A DNA stretch of 7,061 bases from Pelotomaculum_B sp041645005 (GTDB lineage: Bacteria > Bacillota > Desulfotomaculia > Desulfotomaculales > Pelotomaculaceae). The position numbers and the translations under genes are program-made. The notes under the pieces are model-generated. The model ran no database searches. It saw nothing but the letters and a program-made list of their open reading frames with translations, and had not been told where the DNA came from. This document shows, piece after piece, positions 1 through 5,331 of the stretch. Each line of letters opens with the position of its first letter. Positions within the stretch are counted from its first letter, which is position 1. Location of the stretch: assembly GCA_041645005.1 (NCBI GenBank), contig JBAZQW010000117.1:1-7061 (forward strand), in the 5' to 3' direction.

Positions 1-1
1 C

Positions 2-340
2 AAAGCCGTTTTTGACGAATTGGTCAACAAAGGAAGCGTTGCCCATCCCTGGCTGGGTGTTTACCTTCAGTCTGTGACCAAGGAGGCGGCGCAGTATTTT
101 GGGCTGAGTGACCTTAACGGGGCGATCATAGCCTCGGTGGTAAAAGGCGGTCCTGCGGCCCAGGCCGGTTTACGGCAGGGAGATGTGATAGTCGGTTATA
201 ACGGCAGCGATATTGCCAACCCAAATCAGCTGATCGAACTGGTGCAGGGGACCACTATCGGAAGCCAGGTTGAAGTTAAGTTTATCAGGGGCGGTCAAAC
301 TAATACAACTGTTATTACAATTGCTAAAAAGCAGCAATAA
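2..340 (+). CDS. htrA: HtrA/DegP-family serine protease, C-terminal PDZ domain (5' end outside window)
   Basis: Only the last 112 codons are present. The frame is open from the first bases (KAVFDELVNKGSVAHPWLGV) to the TAA at 338-340. What is visible is one PDZ domain: the carboxylate-binding loop region HPWLGVYL, then GLSDLNGAIIASVVKGGPAA, AGLRQGDVIVGYNG and a final beta strand VEVKFIRGG, ending about 15 residues later. The order 'PWLG...GPAAQAGLRQGDVI' at the extreme C terminus is typical of Firmicute HtrA proteins, in which a membrane anchor and a trypsin-like protease domain precede a single PDZ. Those domains, and the catalytic His-Asp-Ser, would lie upstream and cannot be checked. Family role: degradation of misfolded proteins at the outer face of the membrane, with the PDZ recognising exposed C termini. 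A strong terminator follows immediately, so this gene ends its transcription unit and is not part of the sulfur group. An S2P- or CtpA-type PDZ protein is less likely. Confidence 0.85.
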   Translation, partial: KAVFDELVNKGSVAHPWLGVYLQSVTKEAAQYFGLSDLNGAIIASVVKGGPAAQAGLRQGDVIVGYNGSDIANPNQLIELVQGTTIGSQVEVKFIRGGQTNTTVITIAKKQQ

Positions 341-355
341 AAAACAAATCCAAGG

Positions 356-392
356 GTGAGACAGGGGGACGGTTCTCCTGTCTCACTTTTTT
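356..392 (+). terminator. Intrinsic terminator after htrA, built from a perfect 10-bp palindrome
   Basis: A perfect 10-bp stem, GTGAGACAGG (356-365) with CCTGTCTCAC (377-386), encloses an 11-nt loop and is followed by TTTTTT (387-392). It starts 16 bp after the htrA stop codon, the expected place for a Rho-independent terminator. The loop contains GGGACGGTTCT, which resembles the GGGGACATTCCT element at 4162-4173, so this terminator may have originated as a dispersed palindromic repeat. Confidence 0.85.
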
Positions 393-433
393 GTCTGCTT
401 ACAAATGTCATATAACTTAATAACTTAGGTACC

Positions 434-461
434 CGGTACCGATTTGACGGTACCGATTTGA
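434..461 (+). repeat. Two exact tandem copies of a 14-bp unit upstream of the Rrf2 promoter
   Basis: The unit CGGTACCGATTTGA occurs at 434-447 and again at 448-461 with no gap. Another GGTACC palindrome lies just before, at 428-433, so GGTACC occurs at 428, 435 and 449, spaced 7 and 14 bp. The array ends 8 bp before the -35 hexamer of the regulator gene. That position suits a regulator binding site, but the repeat could also be a neutral duplication. No protein can be assigned to it. Confidence 0.6.
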
Positions 462-469
462 AAAATATT

Positions 470-499
470 TTGACAAATATCAAGCTGATAGGATAGACT
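470..499 (+). promoter_or_regulatory. Sigma-A-type promoter of the Rrf2 regulator gene
   Basis: A consensus -35 TTGACA (470-475) is followed by an 18-bp spacer and a weaker -10 TAGACT (494-499). Transcription would begin near 506, leaving a leader of about 78 nt before the GTG start. A perfect inverted repeat, ATATTT-TGAC-AAATAT (465-480), straddles the -35 box and is a candidate operator, for example for autoregulation by the Rrf2 protein. The leader shows no recognisable riboswitch. Confidence 0.65.
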
Positions 500-583
500 A
501 TGAATAAACAATATTAAATTAGTAGGAATTATAAACATAGTAAGCAGTAGATTTAAAAACTCTGTCAATTTGGAGAGGGGATT

Positions 584-1045
584 GTGAATTTGAAGTTTTC
601 TACACGGGCACGTTACGGACTCAGGGCTATGCTGGAGTTGGCGCTGAGTTACAATCCGAGTGAACCTACGCCTCTTTTCCAGATAGCGGAAAGACAGGGC
701 ATTTCGGAAGGGTACCTGGAGCAAATGATGACTGTTTTGCGCAAAGGCGGGCTTGTGCGGAGCGTAAGGGGAGCACAGGGGGGGTACCTGCTGAGCAGGG
801 TGCCCGCGAAAATTACCACTGGCGAAATTATCAGGTGCCTGGAGGGACCGCTTGGCCCGACAGGCTGTGTTAGTGAAGAAGATCCTGAGATCTGCGACCG
901 GTCCGATTTCTGTGTCACCAGAACACTGTGGGAGAAGGTCAGGAATTCAATAGCTGACGTGCTGGACGGAACCACACTGGAGGACCTTTGCAAAGATGCG
1001 GAGAAGGTGCGGCGGTCCAGGGAAGCGAACATGTATTATATTTAG
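584..1045 (+). CDS. Rrf2-family transcriptional regulator with Fe-S-type cysteines (IscR/NsrR-like)
   Basis: A 153-residue winged-helix regulator of typical Rrf2 length. The start is GTG at 584, preceded by GGAGAGGGG (572-580). The N terminus STRARYGLRAMLELAL (6-21) is the family signature. The recognition region runs through ISEGYLEQMMTVLRKGGLV (40-58), and the wing is SVRGAQGGYLL (60-70). Behind the dimerisation helix are three clustered cysteines, C95-x8-C104-x5-C110, in the place where IscR and NsrR bind an iron-sulfur cluster. C85 and C136 are additional. CymR, the Firmicute cysteine-metabolism regulator of the same family, lacks this cluster motif, so this protein is more likely a cluster or redox sensor than a CymR orthologue. 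Genes for FdhD, a cysteine desulfurase and NadA follow, which fits control of sulfur and Fe-S supply. The ligand role and targets are inferred. The gap to fdhD is only 36 bp, so the two are probably co-transcribed. Confidence 0.92.
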   Translation: MNLKFSTRARYGLRAMLELALSYNPSEPTPLFQIAERQGISEGYLEQMMTVLRKGGLVRSVRGAQGGYLLSRVPAKITTGEIIRCLEGPLGPTGCVSEEDPEICDRSDFCVTRTLWEKVRNSIADVLDGTTLEDLCKDAEKVRRSREANMYYI

Positions 1046-1081
1046 TAAATTTCCAAATCCGATTTAAAGGTGGCATCAGGC

Positions 1082-1882
1082 ATGACAGAACAAAATGATA
1101 AAATTGTAAATCTCCCTGTAATTTTTTACAGGAACGGCGCTTTTTCAAGGGACGAGGACACCCTGGTCAGGGAAACGCCTGTAACTCTTTATCTTAATGA
1201 CGTGGAGTTTGTAACCCTGGTCTGTTCACCAGGTGAGCTTAAAGAGCTGGCCGTGGGTTTTTTGTGTTCCGAGGGTGTGCTGCTCAGGCGGGACAATTTA
1301 AAGAATATTACCATCAACGAGGATGACGGACTGATCTGGGTAGAGACGGCAGGCGCCTCCCCGTCACAGGAGATGTTTCTGAAACGCTTTGTTACTTCCT
1401 GCTGTGGTCGTGGCCGCGCGTCTTTTTACTTCATTAATGATACCAGAGGGATCTCCCCCATACAATCTGATCTCAAAATCACGCCGCAGGAAATTTTTCA
1501 CCTGTCCGGCCAGCTTGAAAACCTTTCTTCAGTATTCAGAACAACCGGCGGCGCCCACAGCGCCTCACTCTGTACCCGTACTGAAGTAGTCTGTTTTTAC
1601 GAGGACATCGGCCGCCATAACGCTGTGGATAAGATATTCGGCAGGTGTTTTCTCGAGGATATCGCTTTAACTGATAAAATCCTTGTTTTCAGCGGACGTA
1701 TTTCTTCGGAAATACTAATCAAAGTGGCCAAGATGGGCATACCTATGATTGTGTCCCGCTCGGCTCCGACTGAACTAGCGGTAAAGCTGGCGGAGCAGTT
1801 AGGGATCAGCGTGGTAGGTTTTGCCCGGGAGGGCAGGCTCAGTGTGTACGCCAACCATGAGCGGATTGAGGGCGCAGGCTAA
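1082..1882 (+). CDS. fdhD: FdhD, sulfur carrier/sulfurtransferase for formate dehydrogenase
   Basis: FdhD takes sulfur from a cysteine desulfurase and passes it to the Mo/W-bis-MGD cofactor, which formate dehydrogenase needs for activity; it acts in the cytoplasm. The protein is 266 residues from ATG 1082. I prefer this start to an in-frame GTG at 1070 because AGGTGG (1068-1073) lies 8 bp before the ATG and overlaps the GTG, which has no ribosome binding site of its own. Family motifs: ETPVTLYLND (31-40), GELKELAVGFLCSEG (51-65), TTGGAHSA (154-161), EDIGRHNAVDKIFG (174-187), SGRISSEI (204-211) and SRSAPT (225-230). The redox site reads TSCCGRGRASF, with adjacent cysteines C107-C108 in place of the CxxC loop of the E. 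coli protein. The adjacent nifS would supply its partner. No formate dehydrogenase gene is in view. Confidence 0.95.
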   Translation: MTEQNDKIVNLPVIFYRNGAFSRDEDTLVRETPVTLYLNDVEFVTLVCSPGELKELAVGFLCSEGVLLRRDNLKNITINEDDGLIWVETAGASPSQEMFLKRFVTSCCGRGRASFYFINDTRGISPIQSDLKITPQEIFHLSGQLENLSSVFRTTGGAHSASLCTRTEVVCFYEDIGRHNAVDKIFGRCFLEDIALTDKILVFSGRISSEILIKVAKMGIPMIVSRSAPTELAVKLAEQLGISVVGFAREGRLSVYANHERIEGAG

Positions 1883-1890
1883 AATGCTTA

Positions 1891-1919
1891 TTGACAAATC
1901 CCGAGCGTTTTAATATGCT
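1891..1919 (+). promoter_or_regulatory. Sigma-A-type promoter of nifS-nadA
   Basis: TTGACA (1891-1896), a 17-bp spacer and TATGCT (1914-1919) lie in the 99-bp gap after fdhD. Transcription would start near 1926, giving a leader of about 55 nt that ends in the ribosome binding site AAGGGGG (1966-1972). The sequence around the -35 closely matches that of the Rrf2 promoter (TTGACAAATnnCnAGC in both), which suggests a shared regulator. No terminator is visible after fdhD, so read-through from upstream is also possible. Confidence 0.6.
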
Positions 1920-1981
1920 ATACAAAAGCAATTCCGATTAAAATAGTATGTTTAAGAAGTGTCTCAAGGGGGTTTGTTTTA

Positions 1982-3145
1982 GTGCGTAGAGTTTATTTTG
2001 ACCACAGCGGGACCACGCCGGTTCACCCGGCTGTAGCCGAAGAAATGTGCCGCTATCTTACAGGGGAAAATTTCGGCAATCCCTCCAGTGTGCATTATTA
2101 CGGGCTGCAAATTAAGAAAAGGGTTGCGGAGGCCAGGGATAAGCTAGCCCAGGCTCTCGGCGCCGGCAGCGGGGAAATCGTTTTTACCAGCGGCGGCACC
2201 GAGTCAGACAACATGGCCATCCACGGAGCCGCCTATACCAACAGGAACAGGGGCAGCCACGTGATCACCAGCGCTGTGGAACACCATGCGGTGCTCAACA
2301 CGGTAAAGGCTCTGGGCAAGCAGGGTTTCGATATCACCATTCTACCGGTGGACCGTTACGGTATGGTCAGTGCGGATGAAGTAGCTGCGGCGATAACCGA
2401 CAAAACCACTGTTATCAGTATCATGCACGCCAATAACGAAGTCGGTACAATCATGCCCGTGGCAGAAATAGGAAAGCTGGCCAGGGAGCGCAAGATACTC
2501 TTTCATGTGGACGCTGTTCAGAGTTTTGGAAAAATCCCAGTGAATGTGGACGAAATCGGCGCTGACCTGTTGTCAATATCAGGGCACAAGATATACGGTC
2601 CCAAGGGAGTCGGCGCGCTATACATCCGCAAGGGAGCACGCTGGAGGCAGAGTCTTTTTCACGGCGGCGCTCAGGAGCGCCTGCGCCGGGCCGGTACCGA
2701 GAACATCCCGGGCATTATGGGATTGGCCAAAGCGGTCGAGTTGGTTACCGCCAATATGGAGCAGGAAAGCGCCAGGCTAAAATCTTTGCGTGACAAGCTG
2801 ATTAAAGAAGTAATCAGCCGTTTCGAGCATGTCAGCCTGTCCGGCCACCCCACAATGCGGCTGCCGAATCACGCCAGTTTTCTTTTTAAATACATTGAAG
2901 GGGAGTCGATGCTGCTCAGCCTTGACATGAAAGGTATCGCGGCTTCCACCGGCTCCGCCTGCACCTCGGGTTCCCTGGAGCCTTCCCATGTGCTGCTGGC
3001 CATGGGTGTCGCCCACGAAGATGCGCATGGTTCCCTGCGCCTGACCCTGGGCAAGGACAACACCGAAGAGGACGTGGACTATTTCCTTGACGTTATGGGA
3101 CCTATTGTGGAAAAACTGCGGGACTTGTCACCGCTAAAGGACTGA
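1982..3145 (+). CDS. nifS: Cysteine desulfurase (NifS/IscS, class V aminotransferase fold)
   Basis: A PLP enzyme that converts L-cysteine to L-alanine and carries the sulfur as a persulfide. The 387-residue length is normal. It starts at GTG 1982, with AAGGGGG nine bases upstream. Motifs in order: YFDHSGTTPVHP (5-16), NFGNPSSVHYYG (30-41), TSGGTESDN (69-77), AVEHHAV (98-104, with the ring-stacking His101), MHANNEVGTIMP (148-159), HVDAVQSFGK (175-184, PLP-binding Asp177), SISGHKIYGPKG (198-209, Schiff-base Lys203) and the active-site loop STGSACTSGS with Cys327. That short loop, and the whole layout, place it in the group I NifS/IscS enzymes rather than SufS. No scaffold gene (iscU/nifU) is adjacent. 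The genes around it suggest it feeds FdhD and cluster assembly for NadA. The stop lies 6 bp before the nadA start, so the two are translationally close. An IscS name would be equally fair. Confidence 0.96.
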   Translation: MRRVYFDHSGTTPVHPAVAEEMCRYLTGENFGNPSSVHYYGLQIKKRVAEARDKLAQALGAGSGEIVFTSGGTESDNMAIHGAAYTNRNRGSHVITSAVEHHAVLNTVKALGKQGFDITILPVDRYGMVSADEVAAAITDKTTVISIMHANNEVGTIMPVAEIGKLARERKILFHVDAVQSFGKIPVNVDEIGADLLSISGHKIYGPKGVGALYIRKGARWRQSLFHGGAQERLRRAGTENIPGIMGLAKAVELVTANMEQESARLKSLRDKLIKEVISRFEHVSLSGHPTMRLPNHASFLFKYIEGESMLLSLDMKGIAASTGSACTSGSLEPSHVLLAMGVAHEDAHGSLRLTLGKDNTEEDVDYFLDVMGPIVEKLRDLSPLKD

Positions 3146-3151
3146 GGAAGC

Positions 3152-4072
3152 ATGGATCAAGAAACCGTAAAACAGTTATCAGGTGAAATTGCCAGGTTGA
3201 AGAAAGAGCACAACGCGGTTATTCTGGCTCATTTCTACCAGCGGCCGGAAGTTCAGGACGTGGCTGACTTCATAGGTGATTCCCTGGCTCTTTCACAGCA
3301 AGCCGCGAAGACTGACGCCGATGTGATTATCTTTTGCGGAGTTCATTTTATGGCAGAGAGCGCGTCCATCCTTTCCCCCGACAAGATCGTGGTCCTGCCT
3401 GATGAGCAAGCCGGCTGTCCGATGGCCGACATGGTCGACGCGATACAGCTGGAGCGGAAGAAACAGGAGTACCCTGACGCCATCGTGGTCTGCTATGTGA
3501 ATACTTCGGCTGAAGTAAAAGCTGGATGCGACGTCGCCTGCACTTCGGCCAACGCTGTCAGGGTGGTAGCGTCACTGCCGGAGGATAAGCCGATTATATT
3601 TGTGCCGGACGAGAACCTGGGGCATTACATAGTTACCCAAACCGGAAGGGAAATGATTTTGTGGGAAGGGTACTGCAACACTCACCACCGGCTGACCGTC
3701 GAAGATGTGCTCAAAACAAAGGCCGAACATCCGGAGGCACTGGTTATGGTGCACCCGGAATGTCATCCGGAAGTAGTGGCCCTGGCCGATAAGGTGTCGA
3801 GCACGGCGGGTATGATCAATTTCGCCAGGGAAAACGATGCCCATGAATTTATAGTCGGCACGGAAATGGGGATACTTCACCCGCTGAAGAAACGCTGCCC
3901 TGATAAACAGTTCTATATGGCATCCAAAAAACTGGTTTGCCCCAATATGAAGAAAACAACACTGGAAAAAGTGCACCAGGCTCTGATAAGTCTAGAGCCC
4001 CGGGTGACAGTTCCGGAAAAAGTAAGAAAGCAGGCCATCCGCTGTTTGGAAAGAATGCTGGAAATCTCGTAG
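3152..4072 (+). CDS. nadA: Quinolinate synthase A (NadA)
   Basis: NadA condenses iminoaspartate with dihydroxyacetone phosphate to quinolinate in de novo NAD synthesis, and depends on an oxygen-sensitive [4Fe-4S] cluster. The protein has 306 residues, the length of the compact NadA type. Recognisable blocks: ILAHFYQRPEVQDVADFIGDSL (24-45), FCGVHFMAESASIL (61-74), VVCYVNTSAEVKA (112-124), VPDENLGHYI (151-160), MVHPECHPEV (199-208), STAGMINF (217-224) and GTEMGILHPL (236-245). The three cluster ligands are identifiable by context and by near-equal spacing: C89 in AGCPMADM, C175 in GYCNTHH and C263 in LVCPNMKKTT. The start ATG 3152 follows a GAGGAAG that overlaps the nifS stop, so coupling with nifS is likely. 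That pairing makes sense because NifS supplies cluster sulfur. nadB and nadC are not downstream; a repeat-rich gap and then cysK follow instead. Confidence 0.97.
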   Translation: MDQETVKQLSGEIARLKKEHNAVILAHFYQRPEVQDVADFIGDSLALSQQAAKTDADVIIFCGVHFMAESASILSPDKIVVLPDEQAGCPMADMVDAIQLERKKQEYPDAIVVCYVNTSAEVKAGCDVACTSANAVRVVASLPEDKPIIFVPDENLGHYIVTQTGREMILWEGYCNTHHRLTVEDVLKTKAEHPEALVMVHPECHPEVVALADKVSSTAGMINFARENDAHEFIVGTEMGILHPLKKRCPDKQFYMASKKLVCPNMKKTTLEKVHQALISLEPRVTVPEKVRKQAIRCLERMLEIS

Positions 4073-4097
4073 TGTTTTATCAAGAAGATGAAAATCA

Positions 4098-4131
4098 GCG
4101 CTGTAGGTTCGATTTCAATCGAACACGGCGC
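4098..4131 (+). repeat. Imperfect hairpin just after nadA
   Basis: Outer arms GCGCTGT (4098-4104) and ACGGCGC (4125-4131) pair over 7 bp with one G-U. A 2-nt AG bulge follows, then a perfect 8-bp inner stem, GTTCGATT (4107-4114) with AATCGAAC (4117-4124). Directly downstream is a second small palindrome, GGCGC-GCTA-GCGCC (4127-4140), which would compete with the outer stem. There is no T-tract, so this is not a clear intrinsic terminator. It may help end or stabilise the nifS-nadA message, or be a copy of a dispersed palindromic repeat. Confidence 0.5.
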
Positions 4132-4158
4132 GCTAGCGCCTAACTTGTTTGCGCTTCC

Positions 4159-4236
4159 AAAGGGGACATTCCTCGTACATAAAGTAATACCCCAAACAGA
4201 GGTGTGTCCCCGTTCCTTAGCCGGTGTGTCCCCTTT
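4159..4236. repeat. REP-like cluster of GGGGACA / TGTCCCC repeats
   Basis: A perfect 10-bp inverted repeat, AAAGGGGACA (4159-4168) and TGTCCCCTTT (4227-4236), bounds 58 bp. Inside, GGTGTGTCCCC occurs twice in direct orientation (4201-4211 and 4223-4233), each followed by TTCC after one base. The left arm continues into TTCCT, the complement-type partner of these copies. Palindromic GGGGAC/GTCCCC modules of this style are, to my knowledge, common in clostridial intergenic DNA and are often linked to IS200/Y1-type (RAYT) transposases. No transposase gene is present here, so this would be a non-autonomous or remnant element. No coding potential is seen. Confidence 0.55.
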
Positions 4237-4311
4237 CCGCTGACGAATAAACTCGCACCTACATTTATAAAGGAAACCCAAACGTTATTTTCAGAGAAGT
4301 TGTCTCATGCG

Positions 4312-4334
4312 CAGCCCCTATTTCATGGGGGCTG
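4312..4334 (+). other. GC-rich hairpin in the cysK leader (possible attenuator or terminator)
   Basis: The arms CAGCCCC (4312-4318) and GGGGCTG (4328-4334) form a perfect 7-bp stem with a 9-nt loop, followed by the T-rich but interrupted ATATTATTCTT. It ends 32 bp before the cysK start and before its ribosome binding site. It could terminate read-through from nadA, or be the terminator part of a leader that controls cysK-cysE. No T-box or S-box sequence precedes it. The only promoter candidate I see for cysK is weak: a TATAAA at 4266-4271 with no good -35 box. Confidence 0.4.
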
Positions 4335-4366
4335 ATATTATTCTTCACCAGGAAAGGGGATAAGTT

Positions 4367-5293
4367 ATGACCAGGATCGCCGACAATCTGACGGATTTAA
4401 TCGGCAACACCCCCCTCCTCCGGCTCCGGCGCATATCACAGGGGACAGAAGCTGACCTGGTGGTTAAACTGGAGTCTTTTAATCCCGGGGGTAGTGTTAA
4501 GGACCGCATTGGCTGGAATATGATCCTGCGTGCGGAGGAGCAGGGACTGCTTAAACCCGGCTCGGTGATTATCGAGCCCACCAGCGGCAACACCGGTATT
4601 GCCCTGGGTTTTGTGGCGGCCTCACGCGGCTACCGCTTGATTTTGACCATGCCTGAAACCATGAGCGTTGAACGGCGGAGTTTGCTCAAGGCATACGGGG
4701 CGGAACTGGTACTCACGCCAGGGGCATTGGGAATGAACGGAGCGATACAAAAGGCTAAAGAATTAGCCGGGGAAATAGCCGGTTCATTCATACCGCAGCA
4801 GTTTGAAAATCCGGCCAACCCGGAGATTCACCGGTTGACCACGGCGGAAGAGATCTGGCGGGACACCGGCGGGGAGGTGGATGTTGTCGTGGGCGGTGTG
4901 GGCACCGGAGGCACAATTACCGGGATCGCCCAGGTGCTCAAAGAGCGGAAGCCAGGACTGAGGATAGTTGTGGTTGAACCCGCCGATTCACCTGTTTTGT
5001 CAGGAGGAAAACCTGGCCCGCACAAGATACAGGGCATTGGCGCCGGGTTTATTCCCAAAGTTCTCGATCTTGCGCTGGTCGATGAGATTATCAGGGTTAG
5101 CAACCAGGATGCCTTTGAAACGGGACGGCGCCTGGCCCGGGAGGAAGGGCTGCTGGCCGGTATATCTTCCGGGGCGGCAGTTTTTGCGGCTCTGGAGTTG
5201 GCGCGGCGCAAGGAAAACCAGGGCAAGCTCATTGTGGCTATCCTGCCGGATACCGGGGAGAGATATCTGAGCACGCCCATGTTTCAGGACTAA
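4367..5293 (+). CDS. cysK: Cysteine synthase A (O-acetylserine sulfhydrylase)
   Basis: A PLP enzyme that makes L-cysteine from O-acetyl-L-serine and sulfide in the cytoplasm. It has 308 residues, normal for CysK. ATG 4367 is preceded by AGGAAAGGGG at 4350-4359. Motifs: LIGNTPLLRL (11-20), NPGGSVKDR (39-47) with the PLP lysine Lys45, the substrate-binding loop EPTSGNTGIA (70-79), GAELVLTPGALGMNGAI (111-127), the phosphate-binding GVGTGGTITG (177-186), PHKIQGIGAGFIP (218-230), GISSGAA (265-271) and the C-terminal PDTGERYLST (294-303). The loops GMNGAI and IQGIGAGF point to CysK/CysM proper rather than cystathionine beta-synthase or threonine synthase. It forms an apparent operon with cysE, 38 bp downstream, so substrate and product enzymes are made together. 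Confidence 0.96.
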   Translation: MTRIADNLTDLIGNTPLLRLRRISQGTEADLVVKLESFNPGGSVKDRIGWNMILRAEEQGLLKPGSVIIEPTSGNTGIALGFVAASRGYRLILTMPETMSVERRSLLKAYGAELVLTPGALGMNGAIQKAKELAGEIAGSFIPQQFENPANPEIHRLTTAEEIWRDTGGEVDVVVGGVGTGGTITGIAQVLKERKPGLRIVVVEPADSPVLSGGKPGPHKIQGIGAGFIPKVLDLALVDEIIRVSNQDAFETGRRLAREEGLLAGISSGAAVFAALELARRKENQGKLIVAILPDTGERYLSTPMFQD

Positions 5294-5331
5294 TATAATA
5301 TTAAAGAAATCTTTAGTTAAGGAGGTAAACT

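Noticed and set aside
1070..1081. In-frame GTG at 1070 as the fdhD start
   Set aside because: It overlaps the AGGTGG ribosome binding site of ATG 1082 and has no Shine-Dalgarno sequence of its own; the four extra residues add no family motif.
4105..4124. GGTTCGATT resembling a tRNA T-arm
   Set aside because: The sequence is explained by a simple 8-bp palindrome. There is no acceptor stem, anticodon arm or CCA-proximal structure around it.
4138..4144. GCCTAAC, matching the attC core of integron cassettes
   Set aside because: No partner core of GTTRRRY type lies at a suitable distance and no imperfect-stem attC structure or cassette gene is present.
3913..4281. Minus-strand ORF spanning the nadA end and the following gap
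   Set aside because: About half lies antisense to nadA, the rest reads through palindromic repeats, and the product has no recognisable features.
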